NCBI GenBank assembly: GCA_034769895.1
Contig: CM068373.1
Location: 23,980,620 to 24,044,619 of the forward strand
DNA from: Magicicada septendecula
Lineage: Eukaryota > Arthropoda > Insecta > Hemiptera > Cicadidae
Direction: 5' to 3'
Length of the DNA: 64,000 nt
Under the pieces are notes generated by a model that ran no database searches, was not told the origin of the DNA, and saw nothing but the letters and a program-made list of their open reading frames with translations. Position numbers and translations under genes: made by a program. Below are positions 22,791 through 33,929 of the stretch, one piece after another. Numbering within the stretch: position 1 is the first letter of the stretch; each line of letters starts with the position of its first letter.

Positions 22791-24258
22791 TAGGAGAGTT
22801 ACATCTCCTATGTTTACATCTATAAATTAAAGTCGGCACAGCGATGACCTTATAGAACTTTAACTGTGTCTACCTCTACGATGTATTCTATAATAGTCGT
22901 CTTATTGTTCCACAGGTACAACTAGATTTATTTAACTTTCTCTTGGTATCGTTATCCTTTCTATAGGAGAAATTTTTTAAACTTTAAAGTGTCAATTTTA
23001 ACGATTTTGTTATACATTTTGTCTCCTGAAAGCAGTACGTGCATACGCTGATGATAATGTTTACATAACTGTAAGCATATATAGTTTACAAATAGAACAA
23101 CCCTGAAATGTAATGTTTAATTGATTACTTTTTCTCACATTAATAAATGTATTACAGGAAATATGTCTTCCAAGATGTTTATTTTACTGTAAACTAATAA
23201 TTACATGTCGTTGCGACACATAAAAACCTGAATTTTTACTTTTCAAGAAAGCCTACTAAAATTATTGCCAAAGTAGCAGTGACAGACAGAGGAGAGGAAT
23301 GGAGGAAGGTGACAACAATGAAAGAAAAATTGTCAACGCCTCAGAGGAAGAAAAACTCTTTCTAAAATTACAAAGTGAGGTTGAATATCGCTCAGCATAT
23401 ACGCATTTAAATGCAAACTCGATACTTCTAAAACTTCCGACCGATTGTCTATTATATTTCTGAACAAGAAAACTGTCAAAATTTATTAACTCTAAAGAAA
23501 ACTTTTAATGAGAACACTAAACCTTACATACCCCTTTCAACTACTGACTTGGGCTTTCACCGATGTAGCGTGAAGTAGGTACAAAATTTATCAAGCAACA
23601 GTAAAGTTTTACTTTAGCGAATAATGTAACTTGAGAATTAAGTTTAGAAATATTTGTGTTTAAATTTCTTATAATTAGATTTTGTTTCATTAACTAAAAT
23701 CTATTTATCGATGTGATAAAAACAATCTTATAATTTTAATTTAATTATGTTTTAAGTTTGCTAAAAACGATACAAGTTATAAGTTTATATTTAATAGAAA
23801 TTTATTTTTAAATAAAATATGTAAGTAGTGTAATATATTATGCAAAGAATTTTGCTTTTTAAAAACCTTCTTTGTAATACTCTTAATAATGGCAGTCTTT
23901 AAGCCCTTTATTTCTGATAAAGGAATCAACATGTACGTTTACATAATGGAACATGACTTTAAATCTACCACTTTAGCACACATTTTCAAAAACGACATCA
24001 TAAACCAAACTTTACTGAATTTAAAAAGTCGGCTATAGTTCAATTACGCTGAAATTAGTTGAATAACTGAACGCTATGAGATAACTCTAGATGGTATTAT
24101 GGTATTCCATTTCATAAATACATCTGTAATAGACGTAAGAACATTTGTAACAAGGCGGAAGATTAGTAGTTTTGTTTTAACTACAAAACGTGATTTTTTA
24201 AAATAAGCTAATTGCAAAATTAAAGTTAAGAAACGTAAGTCTTAAGTGACAATATTGG

Positions 24259-24262
<4 letters not shown>
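22791..24262. other. Unassigned AT-rich sequence
   Basis: No gene or repeat family recognised. Confidence 0.4.
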
Positions 24263-24330
<68 letters not shown>

Positions 24331-24378
24331 TCTCTCTCTCTCACTCTCTCTCCCTCCCTCTCTCTCTCTTCTCTCTCT
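24263..24378. repeat. (CT)n microsatellite
   Basis: Nearly uninterrupted CT repeats for ~115 bp with a few CA and CC changes at the right end. Confidence 0.95.
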
Positions 24379-25207
24379 TAATCTCATCAACCGCTTGACT
24401 GGTTTGATGTATTTCTCCAGGTCTTTAATCTCCTAATTAATCTCTTCGTCTCCGAATACCTAGAACATTCCACAACCCCAAAAATGTCTTTCAGACACTC
24501 AAATATCTACCGTCCCCTTCATTTATTGCCTTTCGCTGTGTACTCTATGACCAAAGTTATTAACATTTAGAAGTTTGAAACCAGAGAATTGCTTTTTACA
24601 AAACGCTATTGTTTTTTCCATTTTGATATATTTATTATAATGGTCTGTGATGGCTAAGTATAATTTTCAACCAAAAGTACAAAACCAATCACCAATTAAA
24701 CCACTAAATGTTATTCATCATTGTGGTACACAATAAAATGTATTGTGCACACAGTATAATATGTGTAATATATGTGACATCAAATAGCGCGAGTATGAAA
24801 AAATGTCTACTAGGTGAAACTCCCCATACACTTTTCAGTAGAAATTACAGAGTATCCCTAAACTCAAATGAATTATAACAGAAGGAAATAAAATTACAAA
24901 AAAAGCTCGCTCCGCACAAAATTAGTTCAGTTTAGGCAAACAGTGTAAACAAAATATGAAATAAGACAAAGTACAAGGAGATAATGACTTAACAAAAGGG
25001 AAATTTCTTTTTTTTTTGTAATATTCGTTAACTCCACAATGAATAATATTACCAAACTATGCCACAGAATCGGATACGCAAGTACCATAGAGAACAATCA
25101 ATAATCGTACACAAAGAATAAAGCAACTACAACGATAATATAGTCAATGAATTTACAAATTTGACTGCAACTTTTTCACTATATGTTACATATTTCGCAT
25201 AAAAACA
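24379..25207. other. Unassigned AT-rich sequence
   Basis: Nothing identifiable. Confidence 0.4.
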
Positions 25208-25302
25208 ATTAAACCAACTCATGGATTTATAATTTTAATAAATTGACGAGTGAAAATCACTAAAACTATTATATTGTTTTATCTTTTACTATAATTTACA
25301 AA

Positions 25303-25587
25303 ATGGATTTTCACCAAGTAAAGGCATCAAGCATTAATTATTGGAAAGATGCTACAACTAGCATGTTGGCCTTGTGGTATTTTAAAGTGTTACTCCGTAC
25401 AAAAATTACATCGCAGAATATTTGGTTCTTCAAAAAGTGCTTAACGGACAACTTAACACCACATTACATGAGATTAAAGACGAACAACAAAAGTTCATCA
25501 GCGATAAAAGCGGTTGAAGCTGGCATTAGAAGATGGCTGTTATACGACATGAAGATTGAATACAATAAAAGAGCTTACACCATCTGA
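25303..25587 (+). CDS. PLE N-terminal-like ORF fragment (94 aa)
   Basis: Starts at the ATG within the repeated block and runs 94 codons to a TGA that overlaps the hammerhead core. The stretch NIWFFKKCLTDNLTPHYMRL resembles the conserved N-terminal segment of PLE proteins (a Phe-Leu-x-x-Cys ... Pro ... Leu-Arg pattern). The RT and GIY-YIG domains are missing. The same ATG and the next ~12 codons recur in the partial second copy (from 25700). Whether the peptide is made is unknown; it may only be retained 5' sequence of a deleted PLE. Confidence 0.4.
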   Translation: MDFHQVKASSINYWKDATTSMLALWYFKVLLRTKITSQNIWFFKKCLTDNLTPHYMRLKTNNKSSSAIKAVEAGIRRWLLYDMKIEYNKRAYTI

Positions 25588-25621
25588 TGAAGGCACTGTG
25601 TTGCCGAAACAGCTGTCATGG
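25580..25621 (+). ncRNA. Type I hammerhead ribozyme-like motif
   Basis: Core CTGATGA (25584-25590) and GAAA (25606-25609). Helix I: CCAT (25580-25583) pairs perfectly with ATGG (25618-25621). Helix II: GGCA/TGCC with one unpaired A after the core. Helix III: A-U and C-G around AGCT, or, between two molecules, the 8-base palindrome ACAGCTGT. The cleavage triplet is GTC (25615-25617). All nine invariant core bases are present. This is the best-formed copy in the window. Confidence 0.65.
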
Positions 25622-25749
25622 ATTTATAATTTTAATAAATTGACGAGTGAAAATCACTAAAACTATTTTATTGTTTTATCTTTTACTATAACTTACAAAA
25701 TGGATTTTCACCAAGTAAAGGCATCAAGCATTAATTATTAAACCAACTC

Positions 25750-26689
25750 TAGTTTGAATAGTGTTTTGATCCATAGCACAAATCCCATATGTAAAATGCA
25801 GATGGGATGTTTACTGGACCAGAATTCACAGTCATAGTAACATGGAAACTAATCTCTGCATAAAACAAAGTAAATATAAATCATGGCACAATTTGAATAC
25901 AGTAAAATTGGATACATTTGAAAAATGGTTATTCACCAAATCGTTCACAAGAAGCGCTCAAACATAAAAAAAATACTTTACCTACTAAGGGAATATAAGA
26001 ATTATAATTAAAATTAAATTATTATGACATAATAACAATTTTTTACAGATATTTTTCTAACTCAATGCATATATAAAATAGACTGTAACTGTAGATATGG
26101 AGGGATTACATTATATTGTAATCGAGGGGTTACGATGGGCAATATTTTTGCGTAACATTCGTAACCTGAAACAATTCAGTAGTTCGTATAATGAACTTGT
26201 CTTACACTTCTATTTTGGTTAAACGTTTTTTGTCGTTTCTGACGCTCCCATGATAGTCCTCTTCTTGCTGTCCAATAGCATTTCGAGCGTACGTTTATCC
26301 TTCCGTAGTCGTCCTTTCATTTGGGAGAAGTTCCTCCGTATACTTACACTGGAAAACATTTTTTTATTCGAGAAATTGTAGTGTTTCTGTAGACAACTTT
26401 GCCGCTCTTCATATTACATCATTTTGAGACATTTTTCTATGTACTGCGCTACGCCTTACCTATAACCTGACTCCACTGAAAGATACAAATAGTTTAGTAC
26501 ACGATTCAAGAATGTTTTACTTCCTTCCTTCCTTCTAGATTTCGATAAATAGCCTCCAGCGTTTGCTCAAAAGAAATATGAATTACAGATGTTTTATATG
26601 GCTACGTATTGCCAAATACTCATGATTACAACAAAAAAGTTATTACCATATAACTACAGAGTTCTGTACACCATCATAATCATCTTTAA
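25750..26689. other. Unassigned AT-rich sequence
   Basis: No gene or repeat recognised. Confidence 0.4.
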
Positions 26690-26995
26690 GGATTAAACGA
26701 AGGATGGTTTGTTCCGGTCTCAAATAGCCAAAGATTAGAGCTGGTCACTCCAGCGCTTCCTCGGACGTCCCACACCTCTCCGTCCCCTCGGCTTATAGTT
26801 CCATAGTTGTTTGGGGATGCGGCAGTCATCCATTCGGCCAAGATGTTCCCACCAGTTCACCCGATACTGGGTGATCCTGTCGAGTATACTTATATTCATT
26901 TTCTGCCGTATATCTGTGTTTCTTCTATGATCATGGAGAGTATACCCTGCCACCTGTTTGAGAAATCTCATTTCAGCCGCATTTCATTTCATTTC
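26690..26995 (-). pseudogene. 5'-truncated LINE 3' end (RTE-like), second copy
   Basis: Minus-strand copy of the LINE end at 13216-13560. It reads FLKQVAGYTLHDHRRNTD, VNWWEHLGRMDDCRIPKQLW and GVGRPRKRW, with the same 3' tail containing ATGATTATGATGG-like sequence. Near its 5' end the unit AAATG is repeated about four times (26978-26998) where the other copy reads straight through, a small microsatellite expansion within the LINE. Confidence 0.7.
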
Positions 26996-27294
26996 ATTTG
27001 GATGCGACTGGGGTCCCCTATGTGTTATAGCATATGTTATGTGTTATGTTTGGTAGTACATAAGTGTTACATATAACATACGTATCTGCGTGCGCGGGCG
27101 CGTGTTTTATTGTTTCCGTGAGGAGTGCGAGTCTGATTTACATTAATAGGATAGTATAATTTTTTCCGATTGTATGATACATATATTTAACAATACTGTT
27201 TTTTTTATCTAAGCGATCATATTCATATTCTAACTATTTGTGTCTGTTTTAAACATGCAGAACAAATCATACCCTGCAGTAGACCTATAGATAT

Positions 27295-27435
27295 TGTTAC
27301 GATGGTCTACTTGATCGTCGTAGGTACAGTGGAAACAAAATACAAGACGCCAATTAAGTCACTAATCACCAGCTTTAATTTTCACAGTTAAACAGTTCGT
27401 AATTAACAACACAGTCTCTTATAACAAATCAGATA
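27295..27435 (-). repeat. Truncated LTR, family of 41061-41619
   Basis: Starts TGTTACGATGGTCTACTTG and matches the first ~140 bp of the LTRs at 41061 and 42104, then diverges. Preceded by ATAT, the target sequence of that family. Confidence 0.75.
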
Positions 27436-28439
27436 AGTGAGGATCTCTTACACGAGTACCTGAAGTGAGGATCACAGGTTTAAATGAAATTTGCTGACAT
27501 GTTTAAGTAGGCCTACATAAGGTTATGGTAAAAGCCGAACCAGTAAAGTTAAACGCTCAACATTTCCCCAGTTATAAGCTATCACAATTATTTTATGATG
27601 ATCTTTGGAGAAGGGTCAAGAAAAATAGAAAAATATACGTCCCTTTGAAACTCTATAATTCAGATTTTAATGTGCTTAGAAATACTAACTAAACACAGAA
27701 TGGAAGTTAAAAAGATAAGCTTATTTGATTCTTGTCGAGTGTCGAAATATTAATTATATAGTAATCAATAATAAATAAAATAATAGTAAACAGTTTTTGC
27801 ATCTATTTAGTCAGTAGAAAATAAAAATATGTGCAATTAAAAATACGATTTAAAAATTATATTTTGTTTATTATATTTATTAAACGATTGTCTGAATAAA
27901 GTAAAGGTATTGTGCAAAATGAAAAAATTTCATACATGGGTCCCTGCTCTTAAATAGCCACGGGCCCCCCATAGCCTTAATCCGGCCAAGCTGTAGATGA
28001 CTTTATGTCTGACAAAGCACTGTACATAGTTACGGCTCACAGTACCTGTGTCTGAAACATTTAAATTAAAGCGATGTTGGTATTGGAATCGGTTTCCTAA
28101 ACTTGTAAACCGTATTCAACAGAATTGTGACCAACATTTATTTCTGATTGCCAAAATTTTCTGCCCAAGAGCCAATAATAATACTTGCAAAATTTGGTGT
28201 CCAGTTTTTTCCCTTTTCTTCCAGCTGCTTGCCTAGGTCATGTATTTTACATAGCAGGCTACCAGGATATGTTTGTTGTTTATTTTCACAATTGGTGTTG
28301 TACCGTGGCGTTTGTGAATCTGACGTGTGCTGACTTAGTTTCATTTGGTGTTTTTATAGCATTTCTTTTGTGTGCTGTATTCTCCATTTTCGCCCATTTT
28401 TTCACTGTCGTGTAGAGAACTCTGGGTATGCATTTGTTA
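27436..28439. other. Unassigned sequence
   Basis: Only short ORFs without motifs. Confidence 0.35.
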
Positions 28440-28640
28440 AATCGAATCTGCAAAGTCTCTGGATTGCAAATATCGACACTTAAGACCAAGATGATGGCTT
28501 TTCGTGGAACTAATCCCGTATGGGCAAAAATTGTTATAGATGGTACTGTCCTTCGGCAAGTTAGCAATTTTGAATACCTGGGCTACAGTCTGTCTTAAAA
28601 CATATGTGTTATAAGAACGAAAACTTATGTGTAATGTATC
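28440..28640 (+). pseudogene. LINE reverse-transcriptase fragment (RTE-like)
   Basis: Plus-strand reading contains KTKMMAFRGTNPVWAKIVID followed by VSNFEYLG. This is the KTK-x-M-x-F ... I-x-I-x-G ... V-x-x-F-x-YLG signature found after the RT catalytic motif in RTE-like LINEs. It is short and stop-interrupted, with neither end resolved. Confidence 0.6.
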
Positions 28641-29744
28641 GCCGTCTTCTCCATTGTGCCATCTGACATCTGTATGAATTATTCAAAATCTTGAGTAAGT
28701 AAATGCAGGATCGATACTGCAATTATGAAGTAAAATAAACAAAATAATTTATCTAAAAGACTTAATTTGAAATGTCTGAATTTTCAAGAAAAAAAACCGC
28801 ATTAGTAATAGTAATAGGCGGCATTTACTAATATTAGAAAAGATGAAGGGCGGAAATAAAATTACAATTTTCTATTGTGTTTGACTGAGAAAACTTTAAC
28901 AGTTATTACAATTTTATTAGATACATTTTATTATTTAAGTAACAAAATTTCTAAAATGCGTGTAAACGCCTCTGACTACTAATCTACAACACCGTGAAAA
29001 AATAAATTTTTGTGAAGTTAAAAAGAAAGTATTTTACGTGATACAATAAGAACACCAGTAAATCACATTATAAAATAAATTCTATCAAATTTCAACAATC
29101 TGCATTTCTCATATTTGCCTCTAGTACATGCTCTTTAAAGATGTTTATAAATTTTTGGAATCGATCAATTAAATCCTGCACCTCTCTTAGTGTTGCGTTT
29201 CAGGAGATGACAATAGAACATTTGCAAATAAATTAAAAAATTTATCGTAAATAGTTAATTTTCCAAATCTGGAGGCCATCTACTAAGTGGGGCCCGGGGC
29301 CGTCCACCCCATCCTTAGTTCGGCACAGAGTTAGATTATAGTGTACAGGCTAACTACACAGGACTTCATGCTGACTTTAAACGGGATCGCTGGTTTGTGG
29401 CTTGTGTGACAAGGCAGTTGCATTACGATAGGGTATTGTTGCATTCAGTAAATCTGGTTCGTGCAGATCTGTCAATGGCAGTGCTATCCAAAACGTGTTT
29501 CCGCTTCGGGGTGATTACTGTAGCTGTCGTGAGAATGAACAGAATGTCAATTACGAGCAATCCCACTATTATGTCCGTCACTCGCACGTTTTTATTCCAC
29601 TGTATGAAGAGGATATATGTGAAATACGATTAGTTATATATTGTAACCTCGTTTCAGAATGAATTGGTTTGTCACCAATCTAAATAGTAGAGGTTTGTTT
29701 ATTTTAATGATATAATTTAAAGCAATTTTAAACGTAAATTTTCT
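28641..29744. other. Unassigned sequence
   Basis: No recognised gene; a 78-codon ORF (29397-29633) has no known motif. Confidence 0.35.
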
Positions 29745-29860
29745 ACAGCTTCAATCTTCCTGCGGTTCTTTTCGTTGATTGTCCAACATTCTGACCCATA
29801 GGTAGTAATTGGTTCAGCAATGGCTTCATTAATATTGATCTTTGTCGGTAGCCCGATTTT
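29745..29860 (-). pseudogene. LINE RT C-terminal fragment (RTE-like)
   Basis: Minus-strand reading contains INEAIAEPITTYGSECWTIN followed by EKNRRKIEAVE. The TYGSE-x-W-T-I motif followed by a basic helix is typical of RTE-like LINEs just upstream of the segment seen at 13216-13560. The fragment is only ~115 bp. Confidence 0.6.
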
Positions 29861-30014
29861 GGTGGACCATAAAAGTGAGTTTAATTGGCGTGTGGTGTCT
29901 CGATTGCTGTTGCTGATAGCCCGGCATTACATCCATGGGACCATGGTTAAAGCGCACGTTCCATACCAAGTGTCTCCCGGGCTGCATAAAACCAAAACTG
30001 CCTGGTAGATGTCG

Positions 30015-31060
30015 CCAGTCGAATCAAGAAATATAACAGTGCTACAGCATCCAGGCTCCGACAGGCCAAGCGCAGGTTGCATGCGAAATACATCCCTAGA
30101 TTCATCGTAAACCAAGTTGCTGCCTATAGAATCAAAATTTGTCCCACCCGACTGAATTGAAACTACTTTTTAGATTAGTCCAGGAGGAATAATTTAAGGT
30201 CATACCACTGTGCTTACTAATCGCTCGATGGAGGAAAGCGGAGTGGATAGCGTGTTTGTCATCGAGGGCGCCTCCCACACGTGTACACTGCCCAAGGCGG
30301 GAAGTGTATACACCGCCGAACTGTATGCGGCGTGGCAAGCTCTTTGTTTCTCTGAACACTAGATGAGTAGAAATTAGTTATCTGAACTGATTCACCGAGT
30401 GAATACTTAAGGCAATCCGGGCAAAATGGATACGAAATTGTAAAAAATAATGGTGTTATGTAATGTGTTAGAAGTCCTTAGTTCGTCATTAACTTTTTCT
30501 TGAGAACCCTGATGAGACAACCCAGGAGACAACGGTATTGCCACACGCCCTGACGACGCAAAAGTAGTTAATGTGTGGCAGCAAATGTGGAGTGAATGGC
30601 AAAGGAAACTTTCTCCCGTTAAACGACCTGACGATGGAAAAGTAGTTAATGTTGGCAGCAAATGTGGAATGAATGGCAAAGGAAACTTTCTCCCATTAGA
30701 CAGAGCGTCCGTAAATGCCAAGTAACTAGCAATCACAGTCGTCCTGGACAAGTTAGCATCACCAGATCGCAAATTGGTCACAAAACGTGACGTATTCGTA
30801 CCCCCTACAAGGACAAGAAAGAAAAGTCTGCACTTTTGGTGGAGCACTTACAGTGAAGCACATAATTATAACACACTTGCAGTACCCAGGCAAAGACACA
30901 AAGTAAAAGGTAACCTGAAAATTGACCTCGGAAACGAACAGTTAGCGATAAACAAAACACTGTCCTCTCTAAAAGCACAATATTACTGTATCGGTTCTGA
31001 AAAATTTGTTTTGCATCTTAGTGTGTACAAATATTCACTTCCGTTCAGCAACTAGCATGT
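30015..31060 (+). pseudogene. Decayed I/R1-type LINE with RNase H remnant
   Basis: Around 30209-30360 the plus strand reads TNRSMEESGVDSVFVIEGAS followed by LPKAGSVYTAELYAAWQAL, the start of the RNase H domain of I/R1/LOA-type LINEs (TDGS..., then VYTAEL-A). The first catalytic Asp is changed to Asn. Around 30840-30900, in another frame, ALTVKHIIITHLQYPG matches the TVEHI-x-x-x-C-P-x-Y end of such ORFs. Between them an ~85-bp segment is duplicated in tandem (about 30540-30620 and 30628-30705). Several frame changes and stops make it a dead copy. Confidence 0.6.
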
Positions 31061-31620
31061 AGGTGAGAATAAACTCTGTTCGTCGACTTTGGGCTGAAGG
31101 CCTTATTTGGAGAACCCCCCCCCCCTTTAAAAAACGATCAGGCTAAGGATTGTGCTGAATGCGGCTAAACCACGGTAATATGTAAAATAACAACAAATTA
31201 TTGTGTGAAATTAACTTGTTCCTTTTATTATATAATGGAGAACTTAATTTTTCATAAAGTTAATGGATTATTAGTAAGGTCAATATGGCATAGTGAACGA
31301 ATAGCGTCGCCAGAATTGAACATTTTTAGAGTTGATTACTACTAACATAGTTAGGATTTTGCGTGGTATTCGCATTTGCACAAGTCTTTAAATCGTTTAC
31401 GGATCGACTCGATAACTGAGAGATAAACGCCAATCAGAAAATAAATTTATAGGGAATTTCTCTATAAATTGACGTCAAAGTACATTCCATATATGTCAGT
31501 TCTACGGCTGCATGTATCGGAAACGGGGTGATATATCGATTATTTGACTCCGTGCAAATGAAAGTGTACGAACCGTCACGAATTTCAGGCACGCTTTCAT
31601 CGCCAATTTACCATGTCATA
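31061..31620. other. Unassigned sequence
   Basis: Contains a short poly(C) run (31117-31125); nothing else recognised. Confidence 0.35.
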
Positions 31621-31629
31621 TGTTCTGTT

Positions 31630-32880
31630 TTCTAGATTATGTCATGTCACTGTTTCATCTATAGTGTACACGCCCAGTATGCTGATGATACTGTGTGCTG
31701 GGTCTCCGCTCGAGTTCACTGGCAAGCCCTATCCAAACTACAGTTAGTTTTGAAACCTTTCGTAAACTACATTAACACATGACGAATCTCCGTAAACGCG
31801 GACAATACCCCAATTTGTGATTTCAATTCAACAGGACGCAACATAAACCAGTTCTTTAAATCTCCAGTCCGCGTTGTTGGCACATCAACTGTAGTACCGC
31901 AGCTTGTATGCAAATATCTTGGCGTCACGCTTGACTCCAAACTTACCTGGCGACCTCACTTCGCACGAACATCAAACCAAGCCCCCAAACGAATCCGCTC
32001 TCTCGGAACTCTCAATAGCAACGATCGTTGCTTCAGCGGACTACCTAGTCGAACCTACACAGGCTGTATACGCCCGATCATGATATACGTCCATCCCATA
32101 CTTCTGACTGCAGATCCTCCCCGCTTCAAACCCTAATGAATCACCGAACAGAGATCTCTTCCACTTATCTACCGCTGATCACACCTTACCAAAACCTCCA
32201 ATAATGCTCTGTATGCACTAAACAAACTATTCCCAAACCTGGATTTTTTCCTATATAAAATCAACTGGAAATACGTACTCACAAAGTGTAAAACAACGCA
32301 CTTCCCTATAATCCATAGCCACTTCCATCAGCAGCACTATCCGCAATAGCCGCAGACCTTCCTTCCTCATAAACCGCCTCCTTACCATAGCTAATGGACC
32401 TCCCCATAGCTAAATGTTAGATTTCCTCGCCGCCAGCGTCCAAGAAATAGAAACACTTAATTCCCACCTTCAAACAAACACAACCTGCCATCCTTCCTAA
32501 TCAGATAAAACTTTAAAATTTTCCGTAACTACTTATCTAATCTTTAGCCCCTTCTTTCTGTCCCCCGCCTACCGTGACGCCTCTCTGTCGCCTCCTTCCA
32601 ACTTTGGCGACCTGCGTTACTCGTCCCTGTCTTGGCTGCCCTCACGTATAAACTTATGACATTTCCATCAACCACTTACTTCACCTGTATAGCCACACAC
32701 ATCTACATACAAATACACACACACACACTACTCCACCCCCAATGTGCCTCCAACTACTTCGCGACCGGCTTGCACTGGCGTGCGTCTCCCCACATCCTTC
32801 CATTTGGCTGAAAGGGGCTTGCCCCAGATAAACCCGAGACTTGTCCTTATTGACAAGTCTCAAACAGAACTAAAAAATAT
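31630..32880 (+). pseudogene. 5'-truncated Jockey-type LINE
   Basis: The RT catalytic motif QYADDT is at 31675-31692. Downstream in the same frame are NADNTPICDF and VCKYLGVTLDSKLTWRPHF, the standard RT thumb-side motifs of Jockey-clade LINEs, then RIRSLGTLNSN and IMIYVHPILL. An in-frame TGA (about 31780) sits where a Trp is usual, and more stops follow after 32135. The 3' untranslated end contains a hairpin GACTTGTCC...GACAAGTC near 32840, a feature of Jockey-like 3' ends, and finishes in an A/TA-rich tail at ~32870-32890. Confidence 0.7.
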
Positions 32881-32889
32881 ATATATTGC

Positions 32890-33929
32890 AACGATACAAA
32901 TTAAAACTGCATAGATGGGTTACATTGAAATTATTACAACCGAGTCTACATCTGGAGGTAGGAAAATTTTATTCATTAACACATTAAAATTTACTATTGC
33001 TTTATTACTTTATAATATAAATTGTTTATTAAAAAATTGTCCTTGAATAAATGCGTCTATTGGCTTGTTTTACACATATGTTACTTGTACGTATTCCAAC
33101 TGTTTGCGTAGACACCAGACGCTCTGCTCGCTGCTACTACACTGCGCGTTGCTCAATGACTACTACGCTGACAATTCACGTCTTTTCACACACGCACTGT
33201 GCGATATGAAACTTATTGTTTATAACTTTAATAATCTTAATTTCAGTGATCAAAACTGGGTAAAAATAGATCGTGTATTAAGCTTACACAAATTCCGGCT
33301 TCTTGCAGTGTTCTCGCGTTAATACACAAAATATCTCGTTAGATATTTTGCCCTAACACGGAAATCTTCCTCTCTACGCAAAAAAGCACTATAAATGATC
33401 TATTTAAAATTATTTGAGTTCTGTAAATTGGCAATGGTTACGAAGAACTCGAACCGTGAACAAACTTCTAAGTTTTAAGGAAATCGACTTGTCTTGTCAC
33501 GAAAATCTCGTGACAGCGAGTACTGTACGTCTTTCTATGGCAAGACTTCGGAAGAAACTGAACGGTGTGCACTCAGCAAAGCACCGACTCAAATAATTTT
33601 TAGACCTCTGATTGGTGGAAACTCTAGCAACGTCACAGATGACGTCACAGGTAGACCGAACTCAAGTTAAAACTCTGTCCAATTCTGCAAAGGCCTGTCT
33701 AGATTTATTCTACAATTTTATTACTTTCTTGAAGATAACGAAAATAAAAAAAATACTGATTTCATTTTAAAACCATATAAAAATTATAGTTGTGAAGAAT
33801 TGAGTATATGGAAAATGTGGCTAATAACCATGAGAATACCCTATCAAAGTTTCTGAACGAAATATTAATTTTTAACGAAGTTATTAAATAAAATGAAAAT
33901 CACCCACGCACCCTCGCACGTACACAAAA
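32890..33929. other. Unassigned; contains a CRE-like site
   Basis: AT-rich with a GC-richer part at 33100-33200. A perfect TGACGTCA palindrome lies near 33640. No gene recognised. Confidence 0.35.

Larger units (their letters stand above)
25208..25749 (+). mobile_element. Mini Penelope-like / retrozyme-like insertion with target-site duplication
   Basis: A 397-bp unit (25221-25617) is followed by a partial second copy (25618-25739) differing at about three positions. The insertion is bounded by the direct repeat ATTAAACCAACTC (25208-25220, 25737-25749), a 10-13 bp target-site duplication. The unit ends with a hammerhead-like motif (25580-25621) whose predicted cut falls at 25617/25618. That is exactly where the second copy starts, and it matches the left end of the insertion at 25221. 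An ORF within the unit resembles a PLE N-terminus. From family knowledge, PLEs carry hammerheads in their terminal repeats and integrate by target-primed reverse transcription; this copy lacks RT and endonuclease. Confidence 0.7.

Noticed and set aside
30505-30535. CTGATGAG followed by CCCAGGAGACAACGG, a possible hammerhead
   Set aside because: No GAAA box follows, so the core is incomplete.
31679-31692. CTGATGA at 31682 as a hammerhead start
   Set aside because: These are the codons of the YADD motif in a LINE reverse transcriptase.
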